Below are positions 1 through 9,000 of a stretch of DNA of 64,000 nt, piece after piece. Under the pieces are notes generated by a model. The model had not been told where the DNA came from, did not search any database, and worked only from the letters and a program-made list of their open reading frames with translations. The position numbers were made by a program, and so were the translations under genes. Origin of the DNA: Micromussa lordhowensis (Eukaryota > Cnidaria > Anthozoa > Scleractinia > Lobophylliidae); NCBI GenBank assembly GCA_964020085.1, contig OZ026601.1:28744618-28808617 (forward strand). The letters run 5' to 3'. Positions within the stretch are counted from its first letter, which is position 1. Each line of letters opens with the position of its first letter.

Positions 1-972
1 GCAATCAATTTTACTTTGAATAAGATCGAGCAAGGAGTCCATCTCCCAAACATCCTGAGACGTATTTCTTGCCACTTGAATTTGTATTTCGTTCACAAGT
101 TTGGCTATAATCATTGGAATAAGTAGACTACCGTACTGCTTGGACTTGACTCCTCAAGCTTCAAGTCCCCTGATGTTAACGCTTATTTTGTCATACAAAA
201 AACCAAGTTGACTTGGTTTATCTACAACACAGACGTTAAGTTTGAGAAGCTCTTCCATGTGAGCGGAAATAAGCTGTTGCAGTTTGCCAGATCTCTTCTT
301 TATGAGTTCCACTGCCGAGTCATAGTTTTCTTCTGTTATAGGCAAACCTTCAATTGCGCGTGATGCAAAACCTTCTAATAACGAAACTAGACAACTAAAC
401 TTGTCGAATTTTGTCAGCCCAGGAGTGAACTGCACTTTCGAACGTATCCCAGAAGGTGCAAAATTGACTTAAATCTCCTTTGAACCTATGTAGTGTTAGT
501 TCAGGCAATTTTGTTCAACTGCTTTCGGAGGTTCTGTTCCTGCTCCAGAGTTTCCCTGAAGTTGTTGTGGACTCGCTGGATACGATCCGGGTGATGAAGG
601 AGGAATAGAAAAGGCGTTGTTTCCTTGCTCAAGTTTAGATGATTCATTTGAAGAAAGCAGAGTTGTGGACGTTGTTCCTAGTGAATTAGCTTTGATCGCA
701 TCCATAACACACATTTTTAAATCTTCAGCGTCTTCAATTTCCCTTTCGATATCCTCAACCTTGCATACCGCGATAATTTTCTCGTCAAGGTTGTGAATCA
801 ATTATGATTCCTCCTTCAGAACCTTTTCGATCCGTGCGAACTGATTCCTTGCCTTTTCTTCAAGTGGATGGATGCCATCTAAAATGGTTTCGGCTTCTTC
901 GAAGAGTTTTGTAACTACGCCTTTGTTGCCAGCACGTGTTGTGCGTAGTCTTGGAAGATTTTCCTCTGTCAT
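1..972 (-). pseudogene. BEL/Pao retrotransposon gag-like pseudogene, 3' end outside the window
   Basis: Decayed gag polyprotein start of a BEL/Pao LTR retrotransposon; Gag of this family forms the particle that packages element RNA. The likely ATG is at 972-970, 42 bases downstream (minus sense) of the candidate LTR end. The N-terminal part (972-800) is charged and helical-looking, as in Pao gag starts. A Ser/Pro/Gln-rich linker follows (about 690-500). The region below about 480 matches the DUF1759 family by eye: a GDLSQF-FWDTFESAVH motif, then KFDKF, SLLEG, RAIEGLPITEENY and the DKPSQL-FLYDKI segment. Decay is plain: TAA at 802-804 and 496-498, a frameshift near 425-440 (the FWDTFESAVH part lies in a different frame from the SLLEG part) and TGA at 151-153. 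The same frame stays open from 150 to the window edge. Family assignment comes from remembered motifs, not a search. Confidence 0.8.
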
Positions 973-998
973 GTTCTCCCCAATGTCATGAATCACTG

Positions 999-1014
999 CC
1001 CCACGTTGGCGCCA
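999..1014 (-). other. Candidate primer binding site of the LTR retrotransposon
   Basis: Minus-strand sequence TGGCGCCAACGTGGGG directly abuts the candidate LTR end. It has the TGG start and the form of a tRNA 3'-end complement used to prime minus-strand DNA synthesis in LTR retrotransposons. I did not assign a specific tRNA. The spacing (LTR, primer site, then gag ATG 27 bases later) fits the family layout. Confidence 0.6.
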
Positions 1015-1550
1015 TGTAATTAACTTGGAATCGAATACTCTAATTGAAATTGATTTATCTGTGTTTGTGCCTATTTACAGTAACCTATGTCGAATCCTTT
1101 CTCACTGTCGATGAATGTTCCTTCTCTCGAAAATGCACAGATCATGTGTATATATATTAATTGGTTTTAAATGTCAATCAATGAGATCAAAGGTCCACTA
1201 TACAAACAAAACATTACATAAGAGTAGCAAAAAAGCGTGACAGATCACGCGAGTCCGCGTGTAGCGTGTACGAAGAACCTGACAACAGTTTCGAAAACTA
1301 AAAACAAAGGAAAATTACAACTATAAATACAGGAAAAAAAAACTAGACAGGCAAGAAAAGAAACCAAAACTTTGTCTCCTTATAATGTTGACGGTGCCGG
1401 TGATGGTATATAGGCGTGGAAAATGATTCCCTATTAAACGAATTGCCGTAAACACTACTTCGATTGAGCACATGCTTTTTAACTCGAAAAGCATCTCGGG
1501 ATTATAACTATAGAGTGTGTGACATCATGCGTAATAGCAGTAACATTCCA
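1015..1550 (-). repeat. Candidate single LTR between a pol 3' end and a gag 5' end
   Basis: A 536-bp stretch starting TGGAATGTTAC and ending TTAATTACA on the minus strand, so it has TG...CA ends with a short imperfect inverted terminal match. A primer-binding-site-like sequence follows it directly and a short purine run (GTGAGGGG, 1553-1560) precedes it. No open reading frame of note lies inside. TATATA at 1407-1412 could be a relic promoter element. The limits are inferred from end motifs only, because no second LTR copy is in the window for comparison. Confidence 0.5.
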
Positions 1551-1560
1551 GACCCCTCAC
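1551..1560 (-). other. Candidate polypurine tract
   Basis: Minus-strand GTGAGGGGTC immediately upstream of the candidate LTR. A purine run here would serve as the plus-strand DNA primer in an intact element. It is short and contains two T and a terminal C, so it is degraded or the LTR boundary is off by a few bases. Confidence 0.35.
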
Positions 1561-1738
1561 GCGATGCTTAACGTGGAAAGTTCTTAGCTATAAAAATAAT
1601 AATAATCGTGAAAAATAACTTGTCATGTCCTTTGCTTAAAAATAAACTAACGAGTCAAGTCCTTTATATAATCCGCTTAAAGAAAATGGGACTATGAATG
1701 TTCCATGATAGTTCTGTCTTTACAAGCTTCCTACTTCA
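1561..1738 (-). other. 3' untranslated segment between pol stop and LTR
   Basis: AT-rich and without a supported reading frame. It separates the pol stop (1739-1741) from the candidate polypurine tract, as in the 3' untranslated part of a BEL/Pao element. Nothing else recognised. Confidence 0.4.
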
Positions 1739-2620
1739 TTACTCATTTTCGGGGCACGATTGTTCTTCCTTAGCTAGCAAGAGGACAACCTTGTCAACCG
1801 GTCTGCGTAGTTCGGAGGTTTGAATCTTCAAATGAACAGTGCGTACCAACCCATTATTGTCTGATTCCGTCCTGATGACTCATCCCATAGGCCAAACACT
1901 CCTGGGGCAGCTGTCGTCTTTCAACAGAACAACATCTAGATAGCTAGATTCCATTTGGGAGTGTTCCACTTTGAGCGTTGTTGCAGAGTTGGGAGGTATT
2001 CTCTCTTCCATCATGCCCAAAACAAGTTTGCCAGGTACTGTACTCTCCACCAGTGCCGCCTCATATAGACTTCTGCACGTTGGAAAACACCTACTGGAGG
2101 AAGTATGACGCTGGTTTTCATTGTCAGGAGATTGCTAGGGCTTAGTGGGTCGAGGTCATCGGGATCACTCAAAGCAAATGTTAGCGGTCTCGAGATCATG
2201 ATTGCTTCAACTTCACATAGTAGAGTTCTGAAGGATTCTTCATTCAGACGGGAGCCATGCTCATGGAGCAGAACAGTGAGTACTTTGCGGGTGGTGTGAA
2301 TCTGCCGCTCCCATATGCCACCCATGTGGCTGCCACTCGGTGGGTTGAAATTCCACTCCATACCCTCATGGTGCAACCTGCTCCTGATTTGCTTATTATC
2401 CATCTCATCGACTGCTTGCTGCAACTCTGTCTTGGCACCAACAAAATTTGTTCTGTTGTCGCTTCAGATCTCTCGGATAGGCCCACAATGAGCAATAAAT
2501 TGCCTCAGAGCCTGGATAAATGAATGTGTTTCGAGAGAATTGGCGGTCTTAATATGCACTGCTCTGCTTGCCAAACATGTGAAGAGACATCCATAACGTT
2601 TAAGAGTGTGTCCATGAGAA
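1739..2620 (-). pseudogene. BEL/Pao pol pseudogene: integrase core and C-terminal domain
   Basis: Remnant of the 3' end of pol. The integrase inserts element cDNA into host DNA. Reading down the minus strand: KRYG and [12 protein letters not shown] (about 2605-2555), the SDN motif with a catalytic Asp (near 2461), TNFVGAKTELQQAV, NPPSGSHMGGIWERQI (about 2345-2295), LCEVEAI with the catalytic Glu (about 2220) and SRPLT, then LLTMK, LPP-GVF and RRHWWRVQYLANLFW. The C-terminal domain follows: KREYLPTLQQRSKW, DVVLLKDD, WPMG and TSELRRPVDKVVLLL, ending in TAA at 1739-1741. Stops lie at 2464-2466, 2011-2013 and 1880-1882 (each looks like CGA to TGA), with a frameshift near 1933-1945; the usual Gly after SDN is Arg. 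Homology stops abruptly near 2620, so reverse transcriptase, protease and the integrase zinc-binding part are missing. Confidence 0.87.
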
Positions 2621-2689
2621 AACCAGGCAGGAGGTGATACAGCTCAAATCACCGATTTTGCTCAAACTTGGCCTAAATGTTGGGTTTGG
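2621..2689. other. Junction segment between pol relic and satellite-like relic
   Basis: The pol similarity ends near 2620 without an LTR, so this is a truncation or insertion point. No gene seen. The bases at 2651-2675 loosely resemble the satellite's CCGATTT and CTTGCCAA boxes in plus sense, but this is too weak to call. Confidence 0.3.
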
Positions 2690-2926
2690 TGAGTAAATGA
2701 TTATGGCAAAAACTTAGGTTAAAATATTATATTCCCTTCAAGTTAGGGGGACTACCTCCAAACATGGCCCTTTGTCACTAATTTATGCATATTTAATTAG
2801 CTGTCTTTGATTTAGCATTTCTATAACAAGAAAGGCCGTGTGAAAATGAAATAAACTGGATCATGTTTTACTATTATTAGTCTCAAAGCACAGATATTCA
2901 TTTGAACCAGACAACTTGATTTCACT
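2690..2926 (-). repeat. Strongly diverged satellite-like monomer, inverted relative to the main array
   Basis: Colinear by eye with the minus strand of the 219-bp monomer. In order: TTATGGCAAA (array TTATGACAAA), a GGGGGAC run near 2742, CTATA near 2817, GGATCATG (array GGCATCATC), ATTATTAGT (array AATTAGTAT) and GACAAC near 2910, leading into CTGCGGCTCCAT at 2927. Spacing between anchors differs from the array by about 10 to 40 bases, so indels are common. Each anchor is short; the support is the shared order. Confidence 0.5.
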
Positions 2927-3200
2927 CTGCGGCTCCATCTTAAGTAAGGTGCATATTTTGTAGTGTTGTGAATAGCCTTTAATTAATGGCCAATATCTGC
3001 ACTGGGCAACAGCAAATATGCATTATTCTAACATGGATAGTGAGAGCAGTCACTAAAGTTCTCAAAAAAGCCATAAAATGTTTGGGGACCTCGACATTTT
3101 TTTTGTGCTGGCATACTGTTTAAATAGGACTTCACGAATTTTGGCCACTTTATGAGCATTCACTAAAACACAAAAAACATTTTTCTGTCTTAACCTAACA
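2927..3200 (-). repeat. Second diverged satellite-like monomer, inverted relative to the main array
   Basis: The best preserved relic. It shows an exact 12-base match CTGCGGCTCCAT (2927-2938) to the minus strand of the array. GGCCA-ATAT-CTG lies 61 bases on (62 in the array). An exact CTCAAAAAAG (3061-3070) is followed by GGGG after 13 bases, as in the array. GGCAT lies 26 bases further (28 in the array). AACATTTTTCTG at 3176-3187 is the exact complement of the array's CAGAAAAATGTT. One insertion of about 29 bases lies between 2988 and 3061. Shared order and near-equal spacing make common ancestry likely. Confidence 0.65.
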
Positions 3201-3366
3201 CGGAACTAGCAAGAAATATCTACCTTAGTATTTTCCTATCAATATGCAGTATAAATTCGGCGAAAAAGAGCACTTGAGACTGAAGTACATTTGTGACATT
3301 CTCTCGATATCGAAAAAATGCGGAAGAAGAAGATTCAACGCATAAGTTCCCTCAACTTGGGTTTTC
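3201..3366. other. Unassigned AT-rich segment between relic monomers and palindrome
   Basis: No open frame, RNA gene or clear repeat recognised. If the flanking palindrome and satellite similarity are parts of one inverted structure, this segment has no counterpart on the array side and would be an insertion here or a deletion there. Confidence 0.4.
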
Positions 3367-4061
3367 AGGCGTAAAATAAAATTGAAACAAGAAACACCTA
3401 CTACATACAGCGATTACACATGTCACTTGGACGCGATTTTGCGCTCTCTTTGATTCTTGGATTGAAGAAATGTCCATGCAGTTTTGTGCCATCTGTTCCA
3501 TTGCTTCGACCCGAAGTTTAAAGAGAATATCCATTGCCATCCCGCCTTCATCAGAGATATCAACAACTGTCGAAATGGCTACTCAAAAGGTCGTTTAAAA
3601 TCCAGGGAGAGTGATCACTTTAACATACAGTTTGCTTTTTAAATCCCATCACAAAACACTCCGCCAGGTCCACTTAGACATTAAAAACTCAGCGGTTACG
3701 CCTTGTAATCCGATAACTACGTCATGTATGGTTTCACGAATTGTACCGCTTAATATCGACAAAGATGGCGGAATGTTTTGTGGTGTGTTTTGTAAGAAAT
3801 TTGTATCCTATAACACTCACAGCAGTGATAGGTCTTCCTGGATTTTTAACGGCCTTGTGAGTAGCTGTTTCGACAAATGTTAATATCTCTGATGACGAAA
3901 GCGGGATGGCAAAGGACATTCTCTTTAAACCTCGGGTCGAAGCAACCGTCGCCGAAACAGATGCAACAAAACTGGACATTTCGCGGTCCAAGAATCAGCG
4001 AGAGTCACAAAAATTGCATCCAAGTGACATGTATGTAGTAGGTATTTCATGTTTCCATTGT
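3367..4061. repeat. Imperfect palindrome (fold-back) of about 690 bp adjoining the array
   Basis: The minus strand of 3367-3690 matches the plus strand of about 3750-4058. Shared pieces, from the centre outward: AGCGGT/ACCGCT (3691-3696 with 3745-3750), TGGCGGA-TGTTTTGTG (complement of 3651-3666 with 3766-3782), CCTGGATTTT, TTTCGACA, ATCTCTGATGA, GCGGGATGGCAA, TTCTCTTTAAAC, CGGGTCGAAGCAA, GGACATTTC, CCAAGAATCA, TCCAAGTGACATGT and GTATGTAGTAGGT. The arms differ by many substitutions and small indels, for example 10 extra bases (GTAATCGCTG) in the left arm. The central spacer is about 48 bases. Each arm has a short open frame (3352-3540 minus, 3906-4115 plus) with the shared start MA-DILFK-RVEA, but the frames diverge after this; the right one runs into the array. 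It could be a non-autonomous fold-back transposon or an old inverted duplication of an exon-bearing segment. Confidence 0.72.
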
Positions 4062-4718
4062 GCCGCAGTTTGCAGAAAAATGTTGTCCTATGTTTGCACT
4101 TCAAGTGCATACTAATTAGGAGATGATGCCATTTGCGCCAGGGTGTTTTTGAAGCCCCTATAGTCGGCCTACTTTTTTGAGCATTTTCCCTTGGTCCCCG
4201 CTTGGCAAAATCTCAGAAAAGGGCCGATTTAAGTAACCTTGCCAAATTTGTCATAACTCGGCTATACGGACACTTATGGAGCCGCAGTTTGCAGCAAAAT
4301 GTTGTCCTATGTTTGCACTTTAAGTGAATACTAATTAGGAGATGATGCCATTTGCGCCAGGGTGTTTTTGAAGCCTCTATAGTCGGCCTACTTTTTTGAG
4401 CATTTTCCCTTGTTCCCCCCTTGGCAAAATCTCAGAAAATGGCCGATTTAGGTGTCCTTGCCAAATTTGTCATAACTCGGCTATACGGACACTTATGGAG
4501 CCGCAGTTTGCAGCAAAATGTTGTCCTATCTTTGCACTTTAAGTGCATACTAATTAGGAGATGATGCCATTTGTGCCAGGGTGTTTTTGAAGCCCCTATA
4601 GTCGGCCTACTTTTTTGAGCATTTTCCCTTGGTCCCCCCTTGGCAAAATCTCAGAAAATGGCCGATTTAGGTGTCCTTGCCAAATTTGTCATAACTCGGC
4701 TATACGGACACTTATGGA

Positions 4719-6032
4719 GCCGCAGTTTGCAGCAAAATGTTGTCCTATGTTTGCACGTCAAGTGCATACTAATAAGGAGATGATGCCATTTGCGCCAGGA
4801 TGTTTTTGAAGCCCCTATAGTCGGCCTACTTTTTTGAGCATTTTCCCTTGGTCCCCCCTTGGCAAAATCTCAGAAAATGGCCGATTTAGGTGTCCTTGCC
4901 AAATTTGTCATAACTCGGCTATACGGACACTTATGGAGCCGAAGTTTGCAGTAAAATGTTGTCCTATGTCTGGACTTCAAGTGCATACTAATAAGGAGAT
5001 GATGCCATTTGCGCCAGGATGTTTTTGAAGCCCCTATAGTCGGCCTACTTTTTTGAGCATTTTCCCTTGGTCCCCCCTTGGCAAAATCTCAGAAAATGGC
5101 CGATTTAGGTGTCCTTGCCAAATTTGTCATAACTCGGCTATACGGACACTTATGGAGCCGCAGTTTGCAGCAAAATGTTGTCCTATGTTTGCACGTCAAG
5201 TGCATACTAATAAGGAGATGATGCCATTTGCGCCAGGATGTTTTTGAAGCCCCTATAGTCGGCCTACTTTTTTGAGCATTTTCCCTTGGTCCCCCCTTGG
5301 CAAAATCTCAGAAAATGGCCGATTTAGGTGTCCTTGCCAAATTTGTCATAACTCGGCTATACGGACACTTATGGAGCCGAAGTTTGCAGTAAAATGTTGT
5401 CCTATGTCTGGACTTCAAGTGCATACTAATAAGGAGATGATGCCATTTGCGCCAGGATGTTTTTGAAGCCCCTATAGTCGGCCTACTTTTTTGAGCATTT
5501 TCCCTTGGTCCCCCCTTGGCAAAATCTCAGAAAATGGCCGATTTAGGTGTCCTTGCCAAATTTGTCATAACTCGGCTATACGGACACTTATGGAGCCGCA
5601 GTTTGCAGCAAAATGTTGTCCTATGTTTGCACGTCAAGTGCATACTAATAAGGAGATGATGCCATTTGCGCCAGGATGTTTTTGAAGCCCCTATAGTCGG
5701 CCTACTTTTTTGAGCATTTTCCCTTGGTCCCCCCTTGGCAAAATCTCAGAAAATGGCCGATTTAGGTGTCCTTGCCAAATTTGTCATAACTCGGCTATAC
5801 GGACACTTATGGAGCCGAAGTTTGCAGTAAAATGTTGTCCTATGTTTGCACTTCAAGTGCATACTAATAAGGAGATGATGCCATTTGCGCCAGGATGTTT
5901 TTGAAGCCCCTATAGTCGGCCTACTTTTTTGAGCATTTTCCCTTGGTCCCCCCTTGGCAAAATCTCAGAAAATGGCCGATTTAGGTGTCCTTGCCAAATT
6001 TGTCATAACGCGGCTCTACGGACACTTATGGA
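4719..6032 (+). repeat. Dimeric higher-order block, 438-bp period, near the array edge
   Basis: Two monomer types alternate: one with GCCGCAG, GCAGC and CACGTCAAG (starts 4719, 5157, 5595), one with GCCGAAG, GCAGT and TGTCTGGACTTC (starts 4938, 5376). The third partner, at 5814, has TTTGCACTTC instead of TCTGGACTTC. The first two dimers look identical. It is a short local amplification of a pair. Confidence 0.85.
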
Positions 6033-9000
6033 GCCGCAGTTTGCAGAAAAATGTTGTCCTATGTTTGCACTTTAAGTGCATACTAATTAGGAGATGATGC
6101 CATTTGCGCCAGGTGTTTTTGAAGCCCCTATAGTCGGCCTACTTTTTTGAGCATTTTCCCTTGGTCCCCCCTTGGCAAAATCTCAGAAAAGGGCCGATTT
6201 AAGTAACCTTGCCAAATTTGTCATAACTCGGCTATACGGACACTTATGGAGCCGCAGTTTGCAGCAAAATGTTGTCCTATGTTTGCACTTCCAGTGCATA
6301 CTAATTAGGAGATGATGCCATTTGCGCCAGGGTGTTTTTGAAGCCCCTATAGTCGGCCTACTTTTTTGAGCATTTTCCCTTGGTCCCCCCTTGGCAAAAT
6401 CTCAGAAAATGGCCGATTTAGGTGTCCTTGCCAAATTTGTCATAACTCGGCTTTACCGACACTTATGGAGCCGCAGTTTGCAGCAAAATGTTGTCCTATG
6501 TTTGCACTTCAAGTGCATACTAATTAGGAGATGATGCCATTTGCGCCAGGGTGTTTTTGAAGCCCCTATAGTCGGCCTACTTTTTTGAGCATTTTCCCTT
6601 GGTCCCCCCTTGGCAAAATCTCAGAAAATGGCCGATTTAGGTGTGCTTGCCAAATTTGTCATAACTCGGCTATACGGACACTTATGGAGCCGAAGTTTGC
6701 AGTAAAATGTTGTCCTATGTTTGGACTTCAAGTGCATACTAATAAGGAGATGATGCCATTTGCGCCAGGATGTTTTTGAAGCCCCTATAGTCGGCCTACA
6801 TTTTTGAGCATTTTCCCTTGGTCCCCCCTTGGCAAAATCTCAGAAAATGGCCGATTTAGGTGTCCTTGCCAAATTTGTCATAACGTGGCTGTACGGACAC
6901 TTATGGAGCCGCAGTTTGCAGAAAAATGTTGTCCTATGTTTGCACTTCAAGTGCATACTAATTAGGAGATGATGCCATTTGCGCCAGGGTGTTTTTGAAG
7001 CCCCTATAGTCGGCCTACTTTTTTGAGCATTTTCCCTTGGTCCCCGCTTGGCAAAATCTCAGAAAAGGGCCGATTTAAGTAACCTTGCCAAATTTGTCAT
7101 AACTCGGCTATACGGACACTTATGGAGCCGCAGTTTGCAGCAAAATGTTGTCCTATGTTTGCACTTTAAGTGAATACTAATTAGGAGATGATGCCATTTG
7201 CGCCAGGGTGTTTTTGAAGCCCCTATAGTCGGCCTACTTTTTTGAGCATTTTCCCTTGGTCCCCCCTTGGCAAAATCTCAGAAAATGGCCGATTTAGGTG
7301 TCCTTGCCAAATTTGTCATAACTCGGCTATACGGACACTTATGGAGCCGCAGTTTGCAGCAAAATGTTGTCCTATGTTTGCACGTCAAGTGCATACTAAT
7401 AAGGAGATGATGCCATTTGCGCCAGGATGTTTTTGAAGCCCCTATAGTCGGCCTACTTTTTTGAGCATTTTCCCTTGGTCCCCCCTTGGCAAAATCTCAG
7501 AAAATGGCCGATTTAGGTGTCCTTGCCAAATTTGTCATAACGCGGCTATACGGACACTTATGGAGCCGAAGTTTGCAGTAAAATGTTGTCCTATGTTTGC
7601 ACTTCAAGTGCATACTAATAAGGAGATGATGCCATTTGCGCCAGGATGTTTTTGAAGCCCCTATAGTCGGCCTACTTTTTTGAGCATTTTCCCTTGGTCC
7701 CCCCTTGGCAAAATCTCAGAAAATGGCCGATTTAGGTGTCCTTGCCAAATTTGTCATAACGCGGCTCTACGGACACTTATGGAGCCGCAGTTTGCAGAAA
7801 AATGTTGTCCTATGTTTGCACTTCAAGTGCATACTAATTAGGAGATGATGCCATTTGCGCCAGGGTGTTTTTGAAGCCCCTATAGTCGGCCTACTTTTTT
7901 GAGCATTTTCCCTTGGTCCCCCCTTGGCAAAATCTCAGAAAATGGCCGATTTAGGTGTCCTTGCCAAATTTGTCATAACTCGGCTATACGGACACTTATG
8001 GAGCCGAAGTTTGCAGTAAAATGTTGTCCTATGTTTGGACTTCAAGTGCATACTAATAAGGAGATGATGCCATTTGCGCCAGGATGTTTTTGAAGCCCCT
8101 ATAGTCGGCCTACTTTTTTTAGCATTTTCCCTTGGTCCCCCCTTGGCAAAATCTCAGAAAATGGCCGATTTAGGTGTCCTTGCCAAATTTGTCATAACGT
8201 GGCTGTACGGACACTTATGGAGCCGCAGTTTGCAGAAAAATGTTGTCCTATGTTTGCACTTCAAGTGCATACTAATTAGGAGATGATGCCATTTGCGCCA
8301 GGGTGTTTTTGAAGCCCCTATAGTCGGCCTACTTTTTTGAGCATTTTCCCTTGGTCCCCGCTTGGCAAAATCTCAGAAAAGGGCCGATTTAAGTAACCTT
8401 GCCAAATTTGTCATAACTCGGCTATACGGACACTTATGGAGCCGCAGTTTGCAGCAAAATGTTGTCCTATGTTTGCACTTTAAGTGAATACTAATTAGGA
8501 GATGATGCCATTTGCGCCAGGGTGTTTTTGAAGCCTCTATAGTCGGCCTACTTTTTTGAGCATTTTCCCTTGTTCCCCCCTTGGCAAAATCTCAGAAAAT
8601 GGCCGATTTAGGTGTCCTTGCCAAATTTGTCATAACTCGGCTATACGGACACTTATGGAGCCGCAGTTTGCAGCAAAATGTTGTCCTATCTTTGCACTTT
8701 AAGTGCATACTAATTAGGAGATGATGCCATTTGTGCCAGGATGTTTTTGAAGCCCCTATAGTCGGCCTACTTTTTTGAGCATTTTCCCTGGGTCCCCCCT
8801 TGGCAAAATCTCAGAAAATGGCCGATTTAGGTGTCCTTGCCAAATTTGTCATAACGCGGCTCTACGGACACTTATGGAGCCGCAGTTTGCAGAAAAATGT
8901 TGTCCTATGTTTGCACTTCAAGTGCATACTAATTAGGAGATGATGCCATTTGCGCCAGGTGTTTTTGAAGCCCCTATAGTCGGCCTACTTTTTTGAGCAT

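Noticed and set aside
2105..2523. Open frames at 2105-2299 and 2257-2523 on plus and 2244-2495 on minus
   Set aside because: They overlap the integrase relic in other frames or on the other strand and show no family motif; they are shadows.
2783..2800. Plus-strand TGCATATTTAATTAG resembling the array's TGCATACTAATTAG
   Set aside because: It conflicts with the better supported minus-strand colinearity of the same region and falls in a stretch that looks like an insertion there; probably chance in AT-rich sequence.
3611..3991. Open frames 3611-3883 (plus) and 3734-3991 (minus) inside the palindrome
   Set aside because: They cross the palindrome centre or lie opposite the arm frames, with no ATG-linked motif or similarity I recognise.
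4062..4300. Telomeric or subtelomeric repeat at the array edge
   Set aside because: No TTAGGG-type runs occur in the window; chromosomal position cannot be told from this sequence.
4615..4809. A 64-codon open frame repeated in most monomers of the array
   Set aside because: It begins at TTG rather than ATG, always ends at the same TGA in the unit, shows changes that follow monomer classes rather than codon constraint, and exists because 219 is a multiple of three. Nothing suggests translation.
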